Shown: piece after piece, positions 35,598 to 44,871 of the stretch
Position numbering within the stretch: position 1 is the stretch's first letter
Layout: every line of letters begins with the position of its first letter
Assembly (NCBI RefSeq): GCF_001887355.1
Contig: NZ_MPIN01000013.1
Location: 6,409-70,408 of the forward strand
DNA: 64,000 nt
Source of the DNA: Cystobacter ferrugineus
Lineage (GTDB): Bacteria > Myxococcota > Myxococcia > Myxococcales > Myxococcaceae
Direction: 5' to 3'
Made by a program: the position numbers and the translations under genes
The notes under the pieces: model-generated
The model's database searches: none
What the model was told of the DNA's origin: nothing
The model's input: the letters and a program-made list of their open reading frames with translations, nothing else

Positions 35598-36431
35598 ATG
35601 GACCACGCGACCACGACGCAAGCGCCTGTCAGCAACACGACCAAGCACGTCACCTTCCGCATCTGGCGCCAGGACGGTCCGGATCAGCAGGGGCACTACG
35701 ACGAGTTCCGTATCGCCTACCGCCCGGGAGCCAACGTCGTCTCCTGTCTCATGGAGATCCAGCGCAACCCCGTCACCACGGACGGGCGCAAGGTGGCCCC
35801 GGTCATCTGGGACGCCGCGTGCCTGGAAGAGGTGTGCGGTAGCTGCGCCATGAACATCAACGGCCGGGTGCGCATGGCGTGCTCCGCGCTCATCGATCGC
35901 CTCATCGGCGGCGGCGAGTCCATCATCACGCTCGAGCCGATGAAGAAGTTCCCCGTCACGCGCGACCTGGCGGTGAACCGTGATCGCATGTTCGATGCGC
36001 TCAAGCGCGTCAAGGCGTGGATCCCCATCGACGGCACCCACAACCTGGGCCCCGGTCCTCGCCAGTCCCCGGCGGATCACTCGGTGATGTACAAGCTGTC
36101 CACGTGCATCACGTGTGGAAGCTGCCTCGAGGCGTGCCCGCAGGTGACGGTCGACAACGACTTCATGGGCGCCGCCGCCATCAGCCAGGCGCGGCTCTTC
36201 AACATGAACCCCACGGGCAAGATGAACTCCGAGGAGCGCGTGCGCGGGCTCATGGGCCCGGGTGGCATCCAGGACTGCGGCAAGGCGCAGAATTGCGTGA
36301 AGGTGTGCCCCAAGGAGATCCCGCTCACCACCTCCATCGCGGTGATGAACCGCGAGGTGAGCAAGCAGATCATCAAGGACATCTTCTTCAATCAGGAAGG
36401 TGACAAGAAGGCGACGGGCGGTCCGGGCTAG
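35598..36431 (+). CDS. sdhB: Succinate dehydrogenase/fumarate reductase iron-sulfur subunit
   Basis: The product is 277 aa. It relays electrons from SdhA to quinone. The N-terminal [2Fe-2S] ligands are in AACLEEVCGSCAMNINGRVRMAC; the C-terminal 4Fe-4S/3Fe-4S ligands are in STCITCGSCLEACPQV and CGKAQNCVKVCPKEIP. It follows sdhA by 16 bases, with AGAGAGGGAA as ribosome-binding site, and ends at a strong terminator. Confidence 0.96.
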   Translation: MDHATTTQAPVSNTTKHVTFRIWRQDGPDQQGHYDEFRIAYRPGANVVSCLMEIQRNPVTTDGRKVAPVIWDAACLEEVCGSCAMNINGRVRMACSALIDRLIGGGESIITLEPMKKFPVTRDLAVNRDRMFDALKRVKAWIPIDGTHNLGPGPRQSPADHSVMYKLSTCITCGSCLEACPQVTVDNDFMGAAAISQARLFNMNPTGKMNSEERVRGLMGPGGIQDCGKAQNCVKVCPKEIPLTTSIAVMNREVSKQIIKDIFFNQEGDKKATGGPG

Positions 36432-36460
36432 CTCTCACGTGTCACCCCGCAGTAGTTTCT

Positions 36461-36511
36461 CCGAGGCTCCGTGTCTGGCGTGAATTCGCCGGGCCGGAGC
36501 CTCGGTCTTTT
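36461..36511 (+). terminator. Terminator after sdhB
   Basis: CCGAGGCTCCG (36461-36471) pairs perfectly with CGGAGCCTCGG (36495-36505), with an inner GGCG/CGCC stem, followed by TCTTTT. It isolates sdhAB from sucCD. A TTGACA -35-like box at 36534 probably belongs to the sucC promoter. Confidence 0.8.
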
Positions 36512-36644
36512 CCCGTCCGCGAGAGCAGGGCACTTGACACTCGGGCCTTGCCAAGCGGGCCATTCTGCGCGAGAGAGGCAGCCGTCCCGGGGGGCTGGCT
36601 CCCGGCGGCCAGTCTCGCGTTATTCCGCGTCACCCGGAGCTTCG

Positions 36645-37805
<1,161 letters not shown>

Positions 37806-37829
37806 TTCCAGGCAGAGAAAGGTCAAGCC

Positions 37830-38732
<903 letters not shown>

Positions 38733-38782
38733 TCCCCCGTTTTTCGCCTCACTTCCCAACGACACAACGAGGAGCCAGGACC

Positions 38783-39226
38783 ATGGCCATCGAGCGTACG
38801 CTGTCCATCATCAAGCCCGACGGGCTTCAGAAGGGCGTCATCGGCAAGATCATCTCCCGCTTCGAGGAGAAGGGTCTCAAGCCGGTCGCCATCCGCCTGC
38901 AGCACCTGTCGCAGGCGCAGGCCGAGGGGTTCTACGCCGTCCACAAGGCGCGCCCCTTCTTCAAGGATCTGGTGAGCTTCATGATCTCCGGCCCCGTCGT
39001 CCTGATGGTGCTCGAGGGCGAGAACGCCGTCACGGCCAACCGTGATCTCATGGGCGCCACCAACCCGGCCAACGCGGCCCCCGGCACCATCCGCCGCGAC
39101 TTCGCCACCAGCATCGACCAGAACACGGTGCACGGCTCGGACAGCCTGGAGAACGCGAAGAACGAGATCGCGTACTTCTTCCGCGAGACCGAGATCCACG
39201 GCTACGAGTACTCCGGCAAGAAGTAG
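38783..39226 (+). CDS. ndk: Nucleoside diphosphate kinase
   Basis: The product is 147 aa. It balances nucleoside triphosphates by a ping-pong reaction through His in [12 protein letters not shown] (about 117). [21 protein letters not shown] and [17 protein letters not shown] are canonical. Placed after sucCD, which fits use of the GTP or ATP made there; a physical complex of Ndk with succinyl-CoA ligase has been reported in other bacteria. GAGGAGC lies about 8 bases before the ATG. Two terminator-like hairpins follow. Confidence 0.97.
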   Translation: MAIERTLSIIKPDGLQKGVIGKIISRFEEKGLKPVAIRLQHLSQAQAEGFYAVHKARPFFKDLVSFMISGPVVLMVLEGENAVTANRDLMGATNPANAAPGTIRRDFATSIDQNTVHGSDSLENAKNEIAYFFRETEIHGYEYSGKK

Positions 39227-39233
39227 TCCCGAC

Positions 39234-39310
39234 GGGCCTCGGTGAGAGGCCCCGTGGACTCGAGGCCCGGCTCCCGCGCGCGGTTCGCGGGGACCGGGCC
39301 TTCGTCTTTC
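39234..39310. terminator. Two hairpins between ndk and the convergent hydrolase gene
   Basis: First stem GGGCCTC/GAGGCCC (39234-39240 with 39246-39252). Second stem AGGCCCGG (39263-39270) with CCGGGCCT (39294-39301), enclosing CCCGCG/CGCGGG and followed by TTCGTCTTTC. They lie between two convergent stops and probably end both transcripts. Confidence 0.7.
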
Positions 39311-40031
39311 AGGAGAAGAAGACCTCGGCGAGGAAGGGCGCGAGCGACGTCCACGCGCGGCGCGAGGCCTTCTCGCTGTACAGGATGCCCGAGGCGGGAT
39401 CATTGGCGAACGGCGCCATGAAGGCGTGCATGGTCCCGCCGTACGCGTGCACCTGCCAGTCCGCCTTGCACCGGGTGAGCTCGCGGCCCAGGGCCACCAC
39501 GTCCTCCGGCAGCGCCATGGGATCGTCCCACCCGTGGAAGACCATGACCTTGGCCTTGATCTCCGTCTCCGCGAGGCCCTCGGGGCGGCCGAGCAGGCCA
39601 TGGAAGCTCGCCACGCCCCGTACGTCCGCGCCCGTGCGCGCCAGGTCCAGCACGCACAGCCCCCCGAAGCAGAACCCGATCGCGGCCACCCGGGTGGCAT
39701 CGACCTCGGGCTGGTTCCGGACGGTCTCGACGGTCTTCAGGATGCGGTCGCGCAGCGTCGCCCGGTCCGACACCAGGGGGGTCATGAGCGCCCGACACTC
39801 GTCGGGTGTCGTGCCTCTCAAGCCCTTGCCGTAGAGATCGCAGGCGAAGCCCGCATATCCCCAATCGGTGAGCTTCTTGGCGAAGTCGAGCTGCGCCTCG
39901 CTGCGGCCCTCCCACCCATGGAAGACCAGGACCGCGGGACGCTTGCCCTCGCGGCTGTTGTCGAAGGCCAGTACGCCCTCGAAGGCCTTGTCGCCGTGGG
40001 TGTATTCGACTGCTCGGGTGCCGATGCTCAT
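39309..40031 (-). CDS. Dienelactone hydrolase family protein
   Basis: The product is 240 aa. Alpha/beta hydrolase with a Cys nucleophile in AIGFCFGGLCVLDLA (GxCxGG), typical of dienelactone hydrolases; the Asp and His of the triad are in VFHGWDDPMAL and GTMHAFMAPFA. Substrate unknown. The start at MSIGTRAVEY has AAAGGA 7 bases upstream and overlaps the stop of the DUF4265 gene as ATGA, so it is co-translated with the preceding toxin-immunity-like pair. Confidence 0.9.
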   Translation of the reverse strand: MSIGTRAVEYTHGDKAFEGVLAFDNSREGKRPAVLVFHGWEGRSEAQLDFAKKLTDWGYAGFACDLYGKGLRGTTPDECRALMTPLVSDRATLRDRILKTVETVRNQPEVDATRVAAIGFCFGGLCVLDLARTGADVRGVASFHGLLGRPEGLAETEIKAKVMVFHGWDDPMALPEDVVALGRELTRCKADWQVHAYGGTMHAFMAPFANDPASGILYSEKASRRAWTSLAPFLAEVFFS

Positions 40032-40501
40032 GGTGTGTCCTTTCTGTGTTCCTGGTCTTCTTGCCTCGGTTCGATGAATCCCAGACACGCTTCCTGGTAC
40101 TCGAATTGCCCGGCACGTTCACCCTGTTCCAGGAACGCCTTGATGTCTTCGTAGGGCACGTCGGGAGGAACATCCACTGCCACCAATCGCGGCAGGTCGC
40201 TCACTTCCGAGGCACAGCCCCGTTGACGGAGGGCCGCTCGGACTGGTTCGACATCTTCCTGCCTCGAAAACCAGAGCTGAATGGTGCTGTGGCCGCCAGG
40301 CCGCACCAGCTCGGAGTACCAGAGAACTCCACCCGTATCTGGCTGGGCTGAGACGATGTCTCCCGCGGCGAGCCCCGTGACATAGAATGGGATGTTGTCG
40401 ATTTCGTACCCATCCTCCCGTTTGATGACCCACATGGTCTCGGTCTCGCCTACGCCATCTGAGTTCTCGAAGGGGAAGCGGAGTTTCAGTCTCTCGGTCA
40501 T
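40028..40501 (-). CDS. DUF4265-type protein, possible immunity protein
   Basis: The product is 157 aa, soluble, acidic. Blocks such as ETETMWVIKREDGYEIDNIPFYV, GLAAGDIVSAQPD and the ferredoxin-like second half with HSTIQLWF match what I recall of DUF4265. The ATG at 40501 overlaps the stop of the HNH nuclease frame (ATGA), and its own stop overlaps the dienelactone hydrolase start. An overlap directly behind a secreted nuclease gene is the usual layout of an immunity gene; that role is inference. Confidence 0.75.
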   Translation of the reverse strand: MTERLKLRFPFENSDGVGETETMWVIKREDGYEIDNIPFYVTGLAAGDIVSAQPDTGGVLWYSELVRPGGHSTIQLWFSRQEDVEPVRAALRQRGCASEVSDLPRLVAVDVPPDVPYEDIKAFLEQGERAGQFEYQEACLGFIEPRQEDQEHRKDTP

Positions 40502-41008
40502 GGCGCCTTGTTCGATTTTTCGAGATTGCACTCCCGACACAACACCTGCCCATTTTCAGGTGTCCCTTCGCCTCGGGATGACATGATCTCGCTCGCGCTG
40601 ATTGGTGGGGGGCGACACACCGCTCTGGCTCTTTTGTCCAGGCACGACCTCGACCCCACAGTTCTCGCACTTGTCGATGCCATCGTTCTTCGCGGCGTTC
40701 GCCGCGTCGATCTTCTTCTTCCCGGCGGGGGTGAAGGCTTTTCCCGTGCGGGAGCCACCTGCTCCTTTCGCGGTCTTCCCTGCCAAGGCGGAGGGGGCGC
40801 TGGCCGCTGAACCCGACTGGGTCAGCTGTCCCCTGTTGGCTGATGGCTCCGGGTTCACCGCGGATGTGAGTGAGGCCTCCAGCGGTGAACGTGGGGCCGC
40901 CTGGATGCAGTTGCTTCCGGCCTGGGCGGATGGGGGGGCAACCAGGGACAGGAGCGTGACCGCGAGCAAGAGGCAAGCGGTGCTGAAACGGCCTCGATGA
41001 AGGGACAT
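40498..41008 (-). pseudogene. Secreted HNH nuclease, broken by a frameshift
   Basis: The first frame starts at ATG 41008 (GGAG about 10 bases upstream) with a clear signal peptide (hydrophobic core ACLLLAVTLLSLVAPPSAQA). A disordered Ser/Ala linker follows, then GKAFTPAGKKKIDAANAAKN, CENCG and RERDHVIP, the first half of a HNH domain; it ends in a TGA at about 40557. The next frame supplies the other half, SRGEGTPENGQVLCRECN, and ends LEKSNKAP at 40498. The join near 40580-40590 needs loss of one base or gain of two. All zinc and catalytic residues are present if the frames are joined. Either a real mutation or a sequencing error. Confidence 0.75.
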
Positions 41009-41151
41009 GGGGCTGCTCCAGGAACCGGGGGACACGGGGTTGCCTGGAGTACTTTCTTCCAAATCGTCTAGAGCGGGGAAGGGGACGAGCCCTCCTTTGA
41101 CTCCACCGGCCCGGTTGTGGGAAGTGGCTCCTACACCTCTCCGTTGGAACC

Positions 41152-42318
41152 ATGATGACGCCGACAGAGCCCGCCAGCGCCACCGTCGACACCGCCGCTC
41201 CGCCCGTGACCGTGCCCACCCCGGCCGCCACGCCGCGCACGGAGGTCTCCAGCTTGACTCTGGAGGGGCTGACCCGTTTCCTCACCGAGCAGCTCGGCGA
41301 GCGCGCCTTCCGCGCCGGCCAGCTCTACCGGTGGATCCACCAGCGCGGCGCCACCTCGTTCGACGAGATGACGGACCTGTCCAAGGCCCTGCGCGAGAAG
41401 CTCAAGGTCCGCGCGGAGATCGTCCCCCTCGTCAAGGACGCCGAGCAGCGCTCGGTGGACGGCACCATCAAGTACCGCTGGAAGACCCGGGACGGCCGCT
41501 ACATCGAGTCCGTCTACATGCCCTCGGAGGACCGCAAGACGCTGTGCGTGTCCACCCAGGTGGGCTGCGCCATGGCGTGCACCTTCTGCATGACGGGCAC
41601 GCTCGGCCTCAAGCGCAACCTCACCCCGGGGGAGATCGTCGCCCAGGTGCACGCGGTCAACCGCGAGGTGCGCAGGAACGAGGGCCTGGAGACCCTGCGC
41701 CCGCTCTCCAACCTGGTCTTCATGGGCATGGGCGAGCCCCTGCACAACTTCGAGAACCTGAAGACGGCGCTCTCCATCCTCCAGTCCGAGGACGGGCCCA
41801 ACTTCAGCCACCGCCACATCACCGTGTCCACCGTGGGGCTCGTGCCGATGATCGAGCGCTTCGGGCAGGAGACGGACGTGAAGCTCGCCATCTCCCTCAA
41901 CGCGAGCACCGACGAGCAGCGCTCCAAGACGATGCCCGTCAACCGCAAGTGGAACATCGCCGCGCTGCTCGACGCCTGCCGCAAGTTCCCCCTGCGCCAG
42001 GGCCGCCGCATCACCTTCGAGTACGTGCTCCTGCGCGACTTCAACGACTCGGACGAGGACGCCGCGCGCCTCATCAAGCTGCTCGAGGGCATCCCCGCCA
42101 AGGTCAACCTCATCCCCTACAACGAGAACCCCGGTCTGGGCTTCCAGACGACCATGGACGAGCGCGCCGAGCGCTTCCGGGAACTGTTGTGCGCCGGGCA
42201 CGTGGCGGCCTTCATCCGGCAGAACCGGGGCCGGGACATCGCCGGCGCCTGTGGCCAACTGGCCAACCGGGGAGGGGAGAGCCCCTCGGAAACGCCGCAA
42301 AGCCCCGAGCTTCCTTGA
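41152..42318 (+). CDS. rlmN: 23S rRNA/tRNA adenine-C2 methyltransferase
   Basis: The product is 388 aa, a radical-SAM enzyme that methylates A2503 of 23S rRNA and A37 of some tRNAs. The Fe-S site is CAMACTFC (about 142-149) within STQVGCAMACTFCMTGTLG; the GEPL block is FMGMGEPLHNFENL; a resolving Cys is in the C-terminal AGACGQLAN-like block. The N-terminal 30 residues are disordered. A promoter for rpsP overlaps its last codons. Confidence 0.95.
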   Translation: MMTPTEPASATVDTAAPPVTVPTPAATPRTEVSSLTLEGLTRFLTEQLGERAFRAGQLYRWIHQRGATSFDEMTDLSKALREKLKVRAEIVPLVKDAEQRSVDGTIKYRWKTRDGRYIESVYMPSEDRKTLCVSTQVGCAMACTFCMTGTLGLKRNLTPGEIVAQVHAVNREVRRNEGLETLRPLSNLVFMGMGEPLHNFENLKTALSILQSEDGPNFSHRHITVSTVGLVPMIERFGQETDVKLAISLNASTDEQRSKTMPVNRKWNIAALLDACRKFPLRQGRRITFEYVLLRDFNDSDEDAARLIKLLEGIPAKVNLIPYNENPGLGFQTTMDERAERFRELLCAGHVAAFIRQNRGRDIAGACGQLANRGGESPSETPQSPELP

Positions 42319-42343
42319 CAATCCGCTCGTGGGGGCGTTAAGA
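42315..42343 (+). promoter_or_regulatory. Promoter of the rpsP-khpA-rimM-trmD operon
   Basis: TTGACA (42315-42320), a 17-bp spacer and TTAAGA (42338-42343). The -35 box overlaps the rlmN stop codon. A GGGGGCG/CGCCCCC inverted repeat (42331-42351) spans the -10. Confidence 0.6.
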
Positions 42344-42406
42344 GCGCCCCCCTCCAAGCTGATCACCTTCTTGTCTCACCTTCAGTTTTCACCTGGAGCA
42401 TCAGAA

Positions 42407-42670
42407 ATGGCCGTTGTCCTCCGTCTCGCCCGCGCGGGCGCCAAGAAGAAGCCGTACTACCACGTGGTGGCCACCGACTCCCGCAACCCCCGGGACGGCA
42501 AGTTCATCGAGGCCGTGGGCGCCTACGATCCGAACCACAACCCGGCCAAGGTGGAGTTCGACGCGGAGCGTCTGGAGTACTGGCTGAAGAGCGGCGCGCT
42601 GCCCTCCGAGACGGTCGGCGAGCTCATCAAGCGCCACAAGCGCACCGCCGCCGCCACCCCCGCTTCCTAG
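42407..42670 (+). CDS. rpsP: 30S ribosomal protein S16
   Basis: The product is 87 aa. MAVVLRLARAGAKKKPYYHVVATDSRNPRDG is the conserved S16 start; VGAYDPNHNP and RLEYWLKSGALPSETV follow. CTGGAG lies about 9 bases before the ATG. First gene of the classic rpsP-KH-rimM-trmD-rplS order. Confidence 0.97.
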   Translation: MAVVLRLARAGAKKKPYYHVVATDSRNPRDGKFIEAVGAYDPNHNPAKVEFDAERLEYWLKSGALPSETVGELIKRHKRTAAATPAS

Positions 42671-42695
42671 TCCCTGCCGGGGCTGAGTCGACAGC

Positions 42696-42983
42696 GTGGA
42701 GCAACTCATCCTCTATCTGGTGCGGGCCCTGGTCGATCACCCCGATCAGGTTGGCCTGCGTGCGTCCGAGGTGGACGGGGTCCGGCTCTATGAGCTGAAG
42801 GTCTCCCCCGAGGACGTGGGCAAGGTCATCGGCCGTGACGGGCGCACCGTGGGCGCCCTCCGGACGCTGCTCGGCGCCGCGGGTCAGAAGCAGGGCCAGA
42901 AGGTCCGCCTGGAAATCCAGGACGATCGGCGCCTTCCCCAGGCCACCGCTTCCGCCCCCGCTGCCCCTCCCGAGGGCCAGTGA
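42696..42983 (+). CDS. khpA: KH-domain RNA-binding protein KhpA
   Basis: The product is 95 aa. A single KH fold with GKVIGRDGRTVGALRTLL (the GxxG loop is GRDG). GTG start. In other bacteria KhpA pairs with KhpB as a small RNA chaperone. Its stop overlaps the rimM GTG start. Confidence 0.92.
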   Translation: MEQLILYLVRALVDHPDQVGLRASEVDGVRLYELKVSPEDVGKVIGRDGRTVGALRTLLGAAGQKQGQKVRLEIQDDRRLPQATASAPAAPPEGQ

Positions 42984-43525
42984 CCCTCAAGCCTCATCTC
43001 GAGATGGGCTATGTGGCCCGGGCCCATGGACTCAAGGGCGAAGTGGCCGTACGCCCCTTCGATCCCGCCTCCGAGTCGCTCGATTACGTCGAGCGCGTGC
43101 TCGTGCGCACCCGCGCGGGCCAGGAGCGGCTCCTGCGCATCGAGTCCGTGCGGCCCACCCCCAAGGAGACCCTCGTGGTCTTCGAGGAGGTGGAGCGCCG
43201 CGAGGAGGCCGAGGCCCTGGTGGGCGCCACCGTGCTCGTCTTCCGTGAGGATCTCGAGCCTCCCGAGGAGGACGAGTACTTCCAGGGCGACCTGGTGGGC
43301 CTCACCGCGGTGGACGAGGCCGGCAACGTGCTCGGCCGCGTGGAAGAACTCTGGGACACCGGCGAGGTGCCCAACCTGGTGATCCGCGCCGAGGGCCGTG
43401 AGGAGCTCGTCGTGCCCTTCGCCGACGACTTCGTCTCCACCGTGGACATCCCGGGTGGGCGGCTCGTGGTGAAGCCTCCGGAGTACCTGGAGGCGGGCGG
43501 GGGCGGGCCGGACGAGGAGGCGTGA
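42980..43525 (+). CDS. rimM: 16S rRNA processing protein RimM
   Basis: The product is 181 aa. The N-terminal RimM domain ([18 protein letters not shown]) and C-terminal PRC barrel ([40 protein letters not shown]) are both seen. It helps 30S maturation with S19. GTG start overlapping the khpA stop (GTGA). Confidence 0.95.
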   Translation: MTLKPHLEMGYVARAHGLKGEVAVRPFDPASESLDYVERVLVRTRAGQERLLRIESVRPTPKETLVVFEEVERREEAEALVGATVLVFREDLEPPEEDEYFQGDLVGLTAVDEAGNVLGRVEELWDTGEVPNLVIRAEGREELVVPFADDFVSTVDIPGGRLVVKPPEYLEAGGGGPDEEA

Positions 43526-44259
43526 TGTACCCCGTGGAGGTGCTCACCCTCTTTCCCGACAGCGTCCAGGGCTACCTGGGCGCGAGCATCCTCGGCAAGG
43601 CGCGCGAGAAGGGCCTGCTGGGCGTCACCGTCACGCACATCCGCGACTACGCCGAGGGCAAGCACCGCGTCACCGACGACGCGCCCTACGGCGGCGGCGC
43701 GGGCATGGTGATGAAGCCCGAGCCCCTGGTGGCCGCGATCGAGGCCGCCCGGAGCCGCGCTCCCGCGGGCGCCAAGGTCCTGCTGATGAGTCCTCGGGGC
43801 CCGACCTTCACCCAGGCCCGGGCGCGCGAGCTTGTTCGGGAGCCGGGGTTGATCCTCGTGTGCGGCCGCTACGAGGGCGTGGACGAGCGCGTGATGCCCT
43901 TCCTGGATGGAGAGGTGTCGCTGGGCGACTTCATCCTCACGGGCGGCGAGGTGGCCGCCCTGGCCGTGGTGGACGCCGTGGCGCGGCTTTTGCCCGGGGT
44001 GCTCGGCAACGAGTCCTCCAGTGTCTCCGAGAGTTTCGAGGAGAACCTCCTGGAGCATCCGCACTACACCCGGCCGCCCTCCTTCCGGGGAGCCGAGGTG
44101 CCCGCTGTTCTCCAGTGTGGAGATCACGCGCGGATCGCCCGCTGGAGGCGCTGGCACGCGCTGCGGCTCACCCAGCAGCGGCGGCCGGATCTGTTCGCTC
44201 GCCTGGAGCTGGGCAAGGCGGACATGAAGCTGTTGCAGAAGAAAGAGGAGGAGTTGTAG
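43525..44259 (+). CDS. trmD: tRNA (guanine-37-N1)-methyltransferase
   Basis: The product is 244 aa, a trefoil-knot SPOUT enzyme. [54 protein letters not shown] and the knot [30 protein letters not shown] are canonical. The ATG overlaps the rimM stop as TGATG. The chain ends near where family members end, with a Lys/Glu-rich tail. Confidence 0.96.
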   Translation: MYPVEVLTLFPDSVQGYLGASILGKAREKGLLGVTVTHIRDYAEGKHRVTDDAPYGGGAGMVMKPEPLVAAIEAARSRAPAGAKVLLMSPRGPTFTQARARELVREPGLILVCGRYEGVDERVMPFLDGEVSLGDFILTGGEVAALAVVDAVARLLPGVLGNESSSVSESFEENLLEHPHYTRPPSFRGAEVPAVLQCGDHARIARWRRWHALRLTQQRRPDLFARLELGKADMKLLQKKEEEL

Positions 44260-44300
44260 TCCTTCCGCTGGTTTCCAGGTCCGGGTGGTGCTTTGCGGGC

Positions 44301-44329
44301 TTGTCCGCCCCCCGGCTCTCTGGTAGGAC
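44301..44329 (+). promoter_or_regulatory. Possible rplS promoter
   Basis: TTGTCC (44301-44306), a 17-bp spacer and TAGGAC (44324-44329), in the 122-bp gap between trmD and rplS. The match is moderate, so it is weak evidence. Confidence 0.35.
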
Positions 44330-44381
44330 GGCCCGCTCTCAAGTTTTCGTACCGCCAGTCCAAGCTTTTCTGGAGTGAGTC

Positions 44382-44774
44382 ATGCGTCGCAGCGCTATCG
44401 AGTACGTGGAGGCCAAGAACCTCCGTCAGGACGTCACCGCTTTCCAAACGGGTGACTCGGTTCGAGTTCACTGGAAGATCAAGGAAGGCGACAAGGAGCG
44501 CGTGCAGGCCTTCGAGGGTCTCGTGATCCGCAAGACGCGGGGCTACAACCGCGCCACCTTCACCGTGCGCAAGGTGTCCTTCGGCGTCGGCGTGGAGCGC
44601 ATCTTCCCGGTGCACAGCCCCCGCTACGAGAAGATCGAGGTCCTCACCCGCGGTCACGTCAACCGCAACCGCCTCTTCTACATCCGCAACCTCAAGGGCA
44701 AGGCCTCCCGCGTGGAGAGCCAGGAGGACGCGGAGATGCGCCGCGCCGCCAAGGCCCACCAGGCCAAGGCCTGA
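44382..44774 (+). CDS. rplS: 50S ribosomal protein L19
   Basis: The product is 130 aa. [44 protein letters not shown] and [16 protein letters not shown] are L19 signatures. A C-terminal helical tail of about 15 residues ([19 protein letters not shown]) is longer than in E. coli. A strong terminator follows. Confidence 0.97.
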   Translation: MRRSAIEYVEAKNLRQDVTAFQTGDSVRVHWKIKEGDKERVQAFEGLVIRKTRGYNRATFTVRKVSFGVGVERIFPVHSPRYEKIEVLTRGHVNRNRLFYIRNLKGKASRVESQEDAEMRRAAKAHQAKA

Positions 44775-44809
44775 GCCGAGCCCCGGCCCGCTCGGCCGGT
44801 CTCTTTTTG

Positions 44810-44841
44810 GGGAGCGCCCGTTCAGGGACGCTCCCTTTTTT
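44810..44841 (+). terminator. Rho-independent terminator after rplS
   Basis: GGGAGCG (44810-44816) and CGCTCCC (44829-44835) form a perfect stem followed by six T's (44836-44841). Confidence 0.9.
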
Positions 44842-44871
44842 CATATCCGCACGCGCTAGAATGGGGGGCGC

